From: Phoronis australis | Taxonomy: Eukaryota; Phoronida; Phoronidae | DNA length: 64,000 nt | Assembly (NCBI GenBank): GCA_002633005.1 | Contig: NMRA01000498.1 | Span: 243,668-307,667, forward strand | Direction of reading: 5' to 3' | Program-made: the position numbers and the translations under genes | Notes under the pieces: model-generated | What the model saw: only the letters and a program-made list of their open reading frames with translations | Told to the model about the DNA's origin: nothing | The model's database searches: none | Part shown: in pieces, positions 47,377 to 60,400 of the stretch | Layout of the letters: each line of letters opens with the position of its first letter | Position numbering within the stretch: position 1 is the first letter of the stretch

Positions 47377-50300
47377 TGTAAGCCAACTTTGGAAAATCAC
47401 GTGAGTTTGGCTAACCACTGAAAGGCGTCACGTTCACTTTTAAAAAGGGCTGTAGAGAATACGAAGAACAAAATTTCGCTGTTATTTTGTGATTATACTG
47501 TACAATGTGAATTGTTCAAAGCATCATGAAGGTAACAGTAGAATATCACTAAGAAATGTGTGCAGCACTGAGTCTGTACATGATAAGGTTTAAGTCAGTG
47601 CCACGCATTTCCTGCGAATTAACAACAGCGCGGCATACGCGGAGAGTGTGCTGCCGTTAATGGGGCGAACTGTGTTGAAGTGACCAATCTATACCTTTGT
47701 TAAGAGTGCCACCCTTCTTTGCTGTGAAATTTCAGTGACGATGATTTCCGTGACCATTCATGAGCCACAATGGTTCGGAACCGTCCAATCTCCGCTAGAA
47801 ACTAGTCTATAGACTCGCGGTACGTTATTTATAATGCCTTGAACCAATACATGAGGGTACTACAAAAGAACATACACTAGCAAAATTTGCGTCTACGGAA
47901 CACAGCCCTGGACGTGCGCGTGAGCAGCAGTAGTAACAGCAGCAAGCGGAAATCTGATAGCTGGAGACATCTCAGAAAATTCAATATAATTGCCGAGCGA
48001 TAATCATTATTAGTGCAACTATAATTTTGCCAAATCATTGACGCACAAAAATAGAAAATAAAATCAATGGCAGAACGTGGCTTTTCAGGTCGCTCACGGG
48101 TAGCAGTATTTCAGAATGATGCGTGAACAAGACCCACTACAGATTTTGATTAACAAAGCGCCTGTCAACAGAATATAACTTCTACGCAGAAATATGACCT
48201 GAAATGAATGCTCAATGTTAAATCCATCAGAACTGCGGAAATTCGTATTATGGAACAAACAAAACAAAACCTTGTTTATAAAGTTTTACAAAACAAATCC
48301 ACAAACCTAAAAAACATTTACTTTCGTTTTCGTTTTTCAGCTTAACAAACGACTGGTTAACTAATTCAAGTAGAAGTTGTCCAGACAACGTAGGGCGTAT
48401 TTCTAAGAAATTCTTTTTTAGCGCTGTTGCAATCAAGCGGACCGTTCGGTAGCTCCGGATTTTACGCTCCGTGTACAGTCAAATACAACACCGACGCATT
48501 GAGCTTTCGAGTGCACTGGGTCGGGCATGTGCATTGAGGTGAGCAATTTTGAGAATTATTCCATGTTCGTTATTGTAATTAAATTAAGCAATCAAGAATG
48601 AAGTCTCGACTTCACAGGAAGTACGTCACTACTGGCAAGGTTACGTCTCAAACGTCATCTGTTTGGCTAGAGATATGGATGCCAAAATGCGCTTTTTATT
48701 AATGGTGGAAAATCGTTCTACGAAATCGAACTCATTGTTCGTAGCATAATCAGAAAATCCAAGATGATTATTTACCAGTAGTTATCATTGTACCAATGGC
48801 TTTCATTGGCATCATTTAGCGACTTCACAAATGTCGTACTTGAACTCTTGGTATCCCACTGGTGTACAAAAACGCCACTTGATATTTTTTCGTTTGTGTA
48901 TTCTCGCTTTAATGAACTTTTCATTCGTTTTATCACCAGGTGGTGCTGTGAGTAAAACTTAGAACTTTTTTCAGGTATTCGACGCATGAATGAATTTTAA
49001 GCTGTTTCAGGATTGTCATTGTATTTCTGGCAAAAAGAGAATCTGATGAAGAGCACAACCACATTGGAAGAGAAACATCGTTAGAATAAGCATTTTTGAA
49101 CAAAAATGATAGCTATGGTGACGTTCTAAATGAGTAGAACATTTCCACAAATGCCGAGCTTGCTCGGATAGATCGACGTCGGGTGGGTTTGCACTCCTCG
49201 TCCGTCTTCCAGATATAGCTTGATCGCGTTCATGCTCAACTTTTGATTAACCCTAAGCGAAAACCTAAAATTATTTTTGAAAAGCTTAGTCTTTAAGCTG
49301 AGTGTCAAATTGAACCCTTGCTGAGGCTAAAAATGTTCGAATAATCTCGGACAGTCAGCGTAATTATACAAAAGTCGCTTAACTAAATGGTCAAATCCGC
49401 TTTGAAAGTCGATAATCTGCGGTTATAATTGTTGGCCTCAGCAGGTTTTTCGGTGGTAACCATCGCCAGAGAACTATGTTTCTGGACACCATGCCAGAGT
49501 TCTACGAAATCATGGCATGCCAAGCAAAGTGAGATTGCGAGTAAGGCGGTCTACCTGAAGGTCACGCGGTTCAACAACAGGAGAAGTCGAGAGCTACGGG
49601 TTTTTCGTCAATAAAAGCAAAAGAAAGACACATTCACATAAGAAAATCGAATTATTTTTTGTGAAAAAATCCAGACAACAGTTCAAGTGTTGTCTGAGAA
49701 AAAAATAGTGGTGATTTTTCTGTTCAGCTGTATCTATTCACCTATTACCCCAGTTTAGCTTTTAAATTCACAAGGTGTTAGCTCTGACGAAGGCGTGGAG
49801 ATTGAATTGACCACCGGAAACTGCTCGTGAAACGACCTTGAAAGTGTGTGGGTGATTGGATAGTCAATGACCTCTGGCGGGGGTGGATAATTACTAACCG
49901 ATATTCAAACTCAAACAAGTATCCCTCTTCGAATCGGCCTAAAACTACAGTAGTCGTTTTGACAATATTGTACTGTCAAAACTTTTGGAACAACAGCAAA
50001 TCTGAGACATGTTTTCGAAAACGTCTGTTTGTGTTTGTGGAACTTTGTTTTAAGTGGGCATTTGATGGCAAAGCGTCATTCACGGAGTTGTCAGTAGAGC
50101 ACTTCGCGACATCAATATTTAAAGCAGAAGTGAACTTTTGAGTCAGAAAGCTTACGCCAATAAAATGTTTCTCATGCTGTTCCTCATAACTAACTGTCAA
50201 CTCTTTGTTAACCGAGAAATAATTTTTCATATGATCGGCGCATAAAATGACACGCCATGACAAGCCAACTTGTAGATCCTGATCTCAAGCAATAACGAAC

Positions 50301-53300
50301 TGTTATCACCTCCAATTTTCCTAAGCAACAATTTGAGACCAATTTCATCACGGTAAACGGTCTAAATCTTTCTTGTGATGGACGTTGGATTTATAGCTGC
50401 TTTAAACTCGCTGCGGGAGGGCCTTCCCCTATACAGTGCCAGTTGGATGTACCATCCACGGACAAACCAGAAAAATGGGAACCCCACCGAAAACTCCAAA
50501 ATCATGAGAGTAGCAAAACTATCTTTCTTGATGTAACTTTAGATAAATACAGCTCTTGCAGGTTTTGAATTCTATAACTGCAACATTTATCCCGAAAGGT
50601 ACCATTAACGTGGCATTATCTGCGAGAAAAAAGTATTCTGAGGTCAGCCCTACGGAGGAGCCATTACTTCAGCGGGCGCAGTCCATCGCTTTGCTGGTGT
50701 AAGTTAAAGATGCTATTAGGTCTCATTAAATTGTGAATATGCAAATGAAGTACTAGTTTACAAACAACCCCGGGTCTTCCGGTGTGCCCGAAACCATCCG
50801 ATAATCAGTTACCATTACAATATCGCGAAAGCCTCCTTTTGCGAGATTATTTTTATCTAAATGAGCATGGTAATATTGCATCATTACCCTAATGAACACT
50901 CGATTTTAAGTGAATTAGTTGTGGTGTTTGCTTTAAAACCGCAATTTATTTACAAATTGTTTCTTTTCCTGATTATACTTGTACACGCAGTTCTCCAGCA
51001 AGTCACTAGGTGGCGCTTGATGCAAATTTGAATATTCACGGTTTTAATGAGACACAGCACCTTTAATATCCTCTCCACAACTTGCAGAACAGCGATAAAA
51101 TGACAAGAACAGACTGATATGTAGCTCCAATGAAAGTTTATCATTTCAAGTAGTCTATCCCATCCGACAATAATCTCAAAAAATCGTTTTTAGTCAGAAA
51201 ACCTGTTATGCTTCTTAACTCGTTAGAAATGAACATAAGCGTAACATTACGTGTTCGTTTATAACATGGCGGATGTTCCGGGGAAGCGAAGTACTTCATA
51301 CTTCAGTGAAAGTCTTCGTTCATTCCAACATTCAATCATAAAAAACGTGAAACTGTCTGATGATACGGTTAGAACAGAAAAGTGTGTTTAGCGACACTTC
51401 ATGTTGGATATCCTTTCAATTCCGCCTAATTACGAGTAAGTGACCGATCTTACACTGTTTAAACTATGTGTGGTTAACCAAAACTTGGTGGTAATACCAT
51501 CTTATATTCTGGCACTATCTCAATACCATCATATTTCATGCAGTTTGTGTTATAATAAAATGAATCGGAATTTTAAAACTACAGTGTATTGCAATTAATT
51601 TCCCATCATTTTATCAAGTGCTTGAATTTTTAATTTCGCTATTCCAATTTGTTATTGCGTATTCTTCTGTGATCATCACTGTTTTATTTATTTATTTATA
51701 AATGAATTTTACTATATTTTGCTGATCCTAGACAATCTAACAAAAACGAACTCTGAACTAATGAGGTGTTAAAATTTCTTATTTTGCGATACGCGTGTAT
51801 AACAATTGTGTACGTTTCCTCGCTTGTAAGTTAATTATTCTAGATTTATGAGTTAGCTGATTTTCAATAATCTACACGAAAAAATTGTTATATTTCGATT
51901 TGTACAGTTGTTTTCTATTCACCTTCATGTTTTGATTACATGTTTTAGAAATGATTGATGGTGTTTGAGGTGATATAACAAATCTCTTGGTCTATATTTT
52001 CATATATTTTGACCCATTCCGTATCAAGAATACCAGTAGTATGCCTATTACGACGGACAATACGTTACACAAATGTCGAGCATTGTTTTGGTTTGGCAAT
52101 CGTTTCTTATAGATGCCAAGGCACCACTCGAGGGACAGTTGTACACGACTGTATATGACTGGCACGGTTAAGGTGAATGTGGCAACCTGAAGGCGTCCTT
52201 AACTCAATTCAGTTTCGTCATCAAACGGTGAGCTCAGAATCGCTTTAATGATGATAATTCACACCTGATTTATTTTAAAGTTTAGACAGAGTGTCACTGC
52301 GTCCTTTTGGTCTAACGCGTCATAGATATAACGTTAAAGAGGAATGAGAAATTGCTTGAGGCTGCTCAGTGAACTCGTCGCCTGCTAAAAAGACCCAATA
52401 TTAATTTAGACCACCTAACCGTGATAAAACAGATCTCAAGTTAGCGTTTATTTACTCAGGTAAATAACCGGCAATGTATGAGCATGGGAAGAACTGACGC
52501 TAGAGGTCGTTATTGTTTGGAACCATGCTCGGCTTATAAAGTGACCCACTGTGATAAGCCGCGTTGTGGACCTGGCTTAAGGCCAGAAACTACTTCAAAT
52601 CAGAGTAATGCACAAGCTGAGACCAGTTTTATGACGTTATACCAAAAACTATTTTTGACAGAAGGCGGATGTATAGCGGCTTCAACGAAGACTTTATAAG
52701 CGCGGGACGTGACGAGATACGATTTGTTACAGGATACGCAACACTCAAAAATGTTTTATTAGTTATTCATAAAATTAATCATAATATATGAACGAATATT
52801 TAGCAGCGCTAATGTTGTAATCATACCCCGAGAACTGTCTCAGAAACTTCACACCGCCGTCTTAAATTGCTGATACTTTCACAGAATGAGGGAAAAATCG
52901 AGTAAAAATCTCTGATGAAACAATACATCTTTTTAGTTGTTGCTTCTCAAATTATCTGCTAATGATGTAACAGGGAAAATCTAGTGCATACATCAGCATT
53001 ACCGAGTATGGATATTAAATACGACATGATCTCTTCAAGTATCGTAAAGGTTTCTTCAATTATCTTCAAGTATTTGAAAGTAATTAAAATTATAGATAAA
53101 CAGGATGCACAAACGAGTCCGTTGTTAAATTTAAATGATAACAAAATCAAATAATTTATGATTAGATGAACCGTTTCCTCAGTAAAAGAGGGAAAAATCA
53201 ATTGACAATGCGCTGAAGACCAAAATAAATACTTCATTTTTTTAGAGTAGTTAGCCGTTAAAAATAATAACGGTAATCAAAGCAATATAAACTTTCAAAA

Positions 53301-53989
53301 TAGCGAATTCAATTTAGCGATGAATTGCCAGAAATCAAAAGCAACCTGGCCTCATGGTCAAAATGAATTCTTACTTCCTTGTTAGGCTCTGACTAAAAGG
53401 ATATTATCGTTCTTACGGTCGAAAGACGCATAATTTGGGATTACGTCTGGATGAGATGGAATTATTGAAGTTATTATCTTTGACTGAAGGTATAAAATTA
53501 TAAGATCTGTAGTGATTTTTGTGAGTTCATCGCCAAATCAAAATGTTTCTTGAACTATCTTGAAATACTTTAAATGTTTGCCCGGGCAACTATATGCGAG
53601 AGACAAATTAGGCGAAGCGTAGCATTTCCACAAATTAAATGAAAAGTGGTGTATTTGCTCAGCCTAAAATGCAGCAAATTAAGAACAGTTATGTAACTAC
53701 TAATTCTAAAAGTAATCAACACAACTTCCGGTAGTTTTGTCGACAAGTTCATTTCTGAAAATGACCACAAACAACCAACTAGCGCTTACGAATTTCGCTA
53801 AGTTGTGTCGCAGTCATGGAAAATCGCGATTTTAGGCTAAATCAACTCTCGGAGTCTGTTTCACGTGAAGTGACTTATGATTGAAATTTGGTCTAAAGCC
53901 CACCTTCACTTCAATGTTGCGTAATAAAGGTTTACCCAAACAATTACGAGAGGATCACATCGGGGAAACATAATTTACAGAATTTTTTC

Positions 53990-54700
53990 AGTAAGTAGCA
54001 GTTATGTGTGCCTTCTCAAAGACTTTGGATTTTTGTACTATGATATCTAATCATTTTTCTGAAACTGCTGTGTGGAGCGCAAGACAAAACTTCCGACTTA
54101 AGTCATATGTCATTTGTTTTATGAAAAGTGAGTGAAGACTTAAGTTGGTTTTACGCTCCAAATTCACGATTGCCGAAAAATTTTAGCCAGGTAATGATGA
54201 GTGCAGCACAATCTAGAAACAATTTCTATCAATCGTATCCCTAATTAACAGTTATGTGTATTGTCATCAGAGAATTTGCACTTTCGATCAAGTGTTATTT
54301 TTCAGAAATTCTTGTGTGGTGCGCAAGACCAAGATTTAATCATAAGCCTTACGTAAGCTTTCATGAAATAGACTCCAGCCTCCCGTTCAGTAACGCTAGG
54401 ATCTCGATAAAATGCAAGACTTCGCGAGATTACGTGAGATATTGTCGAGTATTTTAAATGAGAACACGTGACTTTGGCTAGATTTAAGTTCGGTCCTAGC
54501 TTAGGTCGTAGCGTTACTGAACAAACGCCTGGTCTACTTCACTGAAATTTTGACTTACGTTCACTCTTATCAAGTGGTTTTTTTTCAGAAACGCTGCACT
54601 TTTGCTGCGGTACTGTAAAATTATTTTTCAGAAACAGTAACGTGGAGCATAACAAGATGAAATTTCTGACTTAGGCTTATGTCATTTTTGATGAAACGTA
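53990..54700. repeat. Three diverged local copies of a roughly 130-bp segment
   Basis: The order CAGTTATGTGT, then TTTTTCTGAAA, then TGTGTGGAGCGCAAGAC, then GACTTAAG, then CATTT occurs near 53997-54120. It recurs near 54250-54365 and in part near 54590-54700. The second copy is followed at once by the MITE at 54380-54530. Confidence 0.5.
54380..54530. mobile_element. MITE, family with ends CGTTCAGTAACGCTAGGA (copy 2)
   Basis: Left end CCGTTCAGTAACGCTAGG and right end GCGTTACTGAACAAACG are inverted repeats. The interior CAAGACTTCGCGAGATTACG then TTTAAATGAGAACACGTGAC is the reverse complement of the copy at 29158-29306. Confidence 0.7.
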
Positions 54701-57151
54701 CCCAGTTTCCATAATTTTAAGCACGTTGTGCATGAACAACAATGATCTCTTAACATACACATGACGCGTAGCTAAAAGATTGATACCTGCGGGCTGAAAA
54801 CCACATGTTTAAATTGCACATCTTTACCCTTCAGAGAATGCGTAAAAACCATTCGTCCAGTATACACGATACTCAGCTGTTAAACCGCCAGCGACTCCCA
54901 AGAGACGCGTGGGCACATCCGTTAACGACACATGGTCGATTAGATGAGAAAATGAAACGAGGCTAGTATTTTTACGGCATATACTAAGTCACTTTTTGGT
55001 AACTACAAAAAGCGCACGAGCGAGCTGGTACCGTGTGATCATTCAAACTATATATTCGCTAAACCAAAAACATGGCCAGTCAAAGGAATTCATTTGAACT
55101 TGAATATGAGACAATGTTTGAATAAAGACAACAACTTTTCTAAAATGTAGCGACATGTTTTGGCGGTAAAACCTCCATCATTGTCAAGTTTTATTCTGAG
55201 AATGGATGCCAGGATAGCTACAGGTACAACACAGATAATTCCAAAACACGCAAAAATACCAGAACACGATTGGCTAGCAATCAACGAATCATAACTCAGT
55301 GTAACCAAATGTAAACGACTCATGGGAAACCTGTGCTACGTTTTAGAAAAATTGTTGTCTTTATAAAAACTTAAATCGTGTTTGTCAGTGCGAGATCTTT
55401 CAATATAAGACAATATTTTCAGTATAAATCATCGTAAAGAATACGATCGAAAAAAACATTAATCAAATAGTCAATGGGCCAAATCAACTTGACACATTTC
55501 CGTACTATTTATGATCCGCGATTTAGCATATGACGTATCTTAAGAGTAAATATTTGAAAGACGAAGTTTGGAAATCGGCCGTGACTGGTGTTGCTGACAT
55601 TTTACTTACCCTCACAAATACCTGGTAACAGTTTGTCGCGTCCAACATAGAGTAGGTACGTGGAATTACGCATAGTAAAAGCACTGCGTGGCGACAGAAT
55701 CAAAGCTTTTCCTCAAGAAGCAGTTTCCATTTTCAAATGGATGTAATGGCTATTAAATTAGTTGAATAATTATTTTAAGGACAACACCAAAGTAGTAATG
55801 GTGATGGTTCGAAAGTGGACACGACAGCGGAGACGAAATGGAGAGAGTCGCCGGGGGGGGGGGTTAGAATATGGCAACGACGGGAGAAGGAACAAAGTGG
55901 GTGGGGGTCCGAATATGGCACCGATCTGCGAGAGCCAAAGTGGAGGTAGTTGACATTCGGAAATTTGTACTAAAAATCGTACTCGAAATTACCTTTGACA
56001 TTTTCCGTTCTATTTTTGTGGGAACTCAAGATAGGTTTTTGTTATTTTGTGTTCGTTTACAGACTGGTTCGCGTTGATGCCAAACCTAAATTTGATCGTG
56101 CTCCCAAAATTGTTTTTTGAAAATGAAAATTAATAAGAGAAGTTTTATTTGTCTTTCCATGGTTTATCTTCATTTATATTAATTACGTCACGATAATTAC
56201 CTTCTTATGTTTGAGTAATTGTACATGATTTATATTAGTACAACTCATCATAAAAGCATAAAATCAGATTTTTATTTTATTTAAAGTTGATTATATTTGT
56301 ACGAGTTACTTAAGGTACCTCATTGTTTGATCCAAACCTTGACAAAATTTCGATGTGCAATCGCAATAGCCTTGTAAAATGTGGACGAGACGTGTGCTTA
56401 GACCACAATCAGAGAAGTCAAATGTTATGCAACATGTACTTTTGAAAATGCGCTAAAACAGTTGTCCCTTCCTGGTTGTCTCTTCCTGACAGTGCTGATA
56501 ATGAGTTTCGCTTTGTCGTGTGTGGCGTATATTTTTGTTGACTGTTGTGCCAACTCGATAAGTCAGTGATCCATATGAAGTATATCATAAAGTAAATAGA
56601 TTTAACTTAAGGCCCATGGCCTTATGTACTATTCATAAAGAAAAGAGTAGCGAAAGACACAACCACCGAAGCAACAATAATGAAAGCAACTCTTAATACA
56701 GGGCGAACAACAAAAAACGTAAGCCTTCTGTTCACATACAAAAAATAAAGAACGAGGACAAAAACAATGAAGACAATGATGAAGTAGAAGTGACTTCATA
56801 CTTACTAAGAGTCAGTGTAATTGCAAAGAATCGTCAATGAATCACACTGCAAACTGACAAGGTTACAAACGTTCTATCTTTGTACAGGTTGTTGTAACTG
56901 ACGATGACTAAGCCAGAGCGACACTGTCTTAGTTATTCAGGTTTCCCATTGAAGGATTGCATGGAAAAGAGATTGAACGAACACTTATTTCCCCCCTTTG
57001 CTGACTTCTATCTCATGGGGCTGTAGAAAAACTCAAAACGTTAAGAGGAAAAAATGACTCGCAACAACGCTCAAAGGGGGCGTGTCTTTACACATGATAA
57101 AGTGTTTCCTTAAAATGCACAAGTTCCGCCGTATTCTACCTGTTGATTACG

Positions 57152-57160
57152 TATATATAG
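57152..57160 (+). promoter_or_regulatory. TATA-like box, upstream candidate for the IL-17 gene
   Basis: TATATATAG about 300 bp before the IL-17 start codon. A transcript from near 57182 could run straight to 57471. It could also be spliced, with a donor-like GTAAGA near 57226 and an acceptor-like TTTCCACAG ending at 57454. Confidence 0.35.
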
Positions 57161-57398
57161 GAGCATGTCACCGACTGTGTCAGTATTCACTTCGAGAGAA
57201 CGCAAACCTACACGGTTTACTCATAGTAAGAATAGTGTATTAATTACCAACAGAGGCATTCACTGTCTCCAACATTCGTCGCTCTATCCACCTAAACATG
57301 CAACTTTGATTGCTGGTCCTCGGCGGTGCTCTTGAAGAATCTCAGAACAGTTTGCGAAGAGTAATTTTTCAGCGCTGGTGAGCGGTAGTAGATCTTAC

Positions 57399-57406
57399 TA
57401 TAAAAG
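57399..57406 (+). promoter_or_regulatory. TATA box (TATAAAAG), proximal candidate for the IL-17 gene
   Basis: Canonical TATAAAAG, 54 bp before the preferred ATG at 57460. A start near 57430 would give a leader of about 30 bases. The strong match and distance make this the better candidate. Confidence 0.5.
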
Positions 57407-57459
57407 CAAAGATCGACCGTGGTAGGTTGTGCATGACACTCTGGCTTTCCACAGGCGCA

Positions 57460-57471
57460 ATGGACGTAAAA
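57460..57471 (+). CDS. IL-17-like gene, coding exon 1 (four codons)
   Basis: ATG with G at +4, three further codons, then a perfect GTAAGT donor at 57472. No other nearby exon was found that joins exon 2 in phase and completes a signal peptide. The distance to exon 2 is 5.7 kb, so RNA evidence would settle it. Confidence 0.6.
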
Positions 57472-60400
57472 GTAAGTACTTCCCTTGGTTTTGACTTTTT
57501 TGATGTCTACAACGGTCAGTTGGGTACTTGCTCAAGACGTTTCGAGTACTGCACAGCTACATGTATTATGTGACCATGTGTTCAAGATTAGTTGCTGCCG
57601 ATTGTTGCTCATTGCAGCCAACGCCAGCACTCTAGAACTAGTCAAAAACATGAAATAAAAACGGAACCTGCTTTGAAAAAGCCCTTGTCTCAAATTCTCC
57701 GCTTTCATGTAAGTAAATTTGCATGACAATGTTTTGTTAAACGGTTAGAAAGCAGGCGAGAAATGAAAGAGGGTTGCCATTGCCGCGGGAAAGTCAAACT
57801 TAACAACTGATTAAAGCCTAACTTCACAGGAATTTTGTTATTTTAGATGTATTGGGTTAATCAGATAGTCCTAGCAAAGCCTTAGTAAACTAAGAAAACG
57901 CGAGTTCAATCACACAAATGAAAGTCCGTCAAATGACAAGTGAAGCTGCCTTTTCGTGCCGTGTTGCATCACCGCGAGTTCCCAGCACAAAACAACAAAA
58001 TGACGACAACAGTTACATTAAAAACCGGCGATCGTCCGGATTTTAATCTCACTATGGCCCAAAAACTGATTTAAGTAACGATAGCAGTTGTTTTGAATAG
58101 GGGTCTGAATAGAACACCATTGCTTGCAGGTGTTATTCGCAGCTGTTTGAATTAAAAGGTGATTCTCGCGGTGACGTAGACAAAAGCGAGCCAATACGCC
58201 TAACATTTACATGTTGTAATTTATGGCGCTAGTGGACTCTGAGCAATGCTCTTAACAGGCTGTAGGAACCAAATTTACATGCGTTATCGTCCACAATAGT
58301 CTTTAACACTTCTATAAAGTTTGGCTTTCGGGAAGAACGAACAGTTGCTCCGCGAATAGCTTGTGTAACGTCCAGGCGGTTCATTTTAAGCACCGAGCAT
58401 GGTCATCAATTATCAGATTTTTCCAGTCTATTATAGCTTTATTGACAAGAAAGTTCATTGAAACATACAGACGATCAGGCCTACGGTGCAATGAAATTTG
58501 AAATTTTGGCTTTAGGCCTGAGAAATGTAGATTGAAAAAATCGTGATAGCGTCACATTATATGTCCTACCTATTATCATAGAACTAGTTCTATGCTATTA
58601 TGCGTTCCATACCATTACAAGAAATATTATGAGAATTTACGATGCGGTGAATCGAGATTGTCTTTTCCTTTTTGAAAGATTCTTCAACAGTTTAAGAGTA
58701 GCCAAGAGTTTCATCGATCTCAGGTGTTTGAGAAACAGAAAGTTGTGACGTCATGTTTATGCAGTTTAACTCGACAGTACATTCACCCGAGTACACAAGC
58801 TAATACTATGTACTTAGGAATCTAAAGTCAATAAATTATCAAGTTTTTCATTTTCTCTAAACACAGCAACAACTGTGTAAAATGTGGCCAGGTCAGGCGT
58901 ACCATAAGATAAGTTGTAATCTATTCTGTTTGTTTAATCATCCAATTTTGTGTTTCGAGATCGTTTTTATCTTATTTACCGTTAATATACATATTTCATT
59001 GATCAAAGTCGTGTCTTCAATGAAATATCTATACGAGAAAGATTACTGCCAAATTATAGTATTTACCGTTAAGAAAACATTTTTCATTTTTCGCTCACAC
59101 TTTTAACACACGGTAGTTTTAGGTGAAGAATTCGGTCAGAATGAAAATTCCAGAAGAATTGCCAGGCATATATAAATTGACTCTGTCAGCTCAACTTCAA
59201 TTGGCAGTCACATAATAATGTTTAATAACAAAAAGCACAGTACATCTATCCTTTTGGAACAACTTACGCGAACTGTTCTTCCGACGTTGCAAAAACACTC
59301 GATTCGGTTTACGAGACGATTTAAAGCTGTCTGAGTTAATTCGAAAACTACACAGCGTCATAACTTTTTTCTATCATCTAATCGTAACATTGGAATGTTT
59401 TTCGTCAGAAACAAGCACTGATGAGACAAATGTTTTGTAACAGAGTACGATTCTTGGTAATAGGTTGTCATCAGTTTTGAACGTTTCATATTTTATTTAA
59501 TTTGTAAATAAATCCCTTTGAAAATTACTGGAAATTGTGCACGTATCAGGGTGGAGTTTGTTTACCAAGATTTATTCGTGAAAACCGTGTCTTGGTAAAG
59601 TCGGGAGTTATGGAATTGTCTGGTTTTCAAGTCCATTACTGTTACCGTATAATGCATTATTCATCGGCTCAGGGTGGTTGTCATGACGAGCTAAATTAGC
59701 TTCCAAATTAATTATCTACAAGTCATGTCCGTATAAACGTTACAATCAGCCAGTCATTGATACTTCCAATAAAAGCCTCTTTACGAGTGAAGTGTACAAT
59801 CCTTGACCTAAACTACAGTTGAGGGCATTTTGCCAGTGAGCAAACAAAATTGGCAATAAGTATATTTACAATTATATTTTCAGTTCTGTTGAAAACTGAA
59901 CATATTTAAAATTATCCGTTTTTTACTAATACTGATTTAAATTCTTTACGAAGACTAAACCACTTAATTGACTATTGAAATAAAGCCTGTCAGTGCTAGA
60001 CATCATTAAGAACCGTTTCCGAAATTTCAAAACGAAGGTGTCCAGAGTTTTAAGTTTCTGCGTTAACGGGAAAGGGTTTCCGAGATAAAACATTAACAAT
60101 AACAACAAGCCGCCATCTTTGAAAAGAAAATCTGTACCGACACGGAGACTGAAAAAAAAAACCCATTACCACTCGTATGGTTCAACCGTAGTTCATTAAT
60201 TCACTTATGTGTTACAGTATCGCACGTATGTTTGGGTCAGTGACTTATTGTCAAGAAATTCCTTTAGTCCCAAGGCACTCATATGTGACTATTCAGCGTA
60301 TATATGGTATCACAGCAAACTAAAATACACCAGTCCACCTCACAAGTCCATCTGTATGGTGACGTACTATAGTTTGCTGTGGAATCAGTTATTCGTTGTA

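Larger units (their letters stand above)
43539..57140. other. Intergenic region without a confident gene
   Basis: Its left edge holds the FBXL4 promoter and 5' UTR; no TATA box is seen there and the first 120 bp are moderately GC-rich. The MITEs, foldback element, gap and local repeats are entered separately. The stretches 47380-54000 and 54700-57140 show only short open frames, none with family resemblance. Confidence 0.5.

Noticed and set aside
46984-47421. Long open frames over the 47095-47376 gap
   Set aside because: They are open only because the gap has no stop codons.
52478-52699. 73-codon Cys-containing open frame
   Set aside because: No signal peptide, splice support or recognisable spacing of cysteines.
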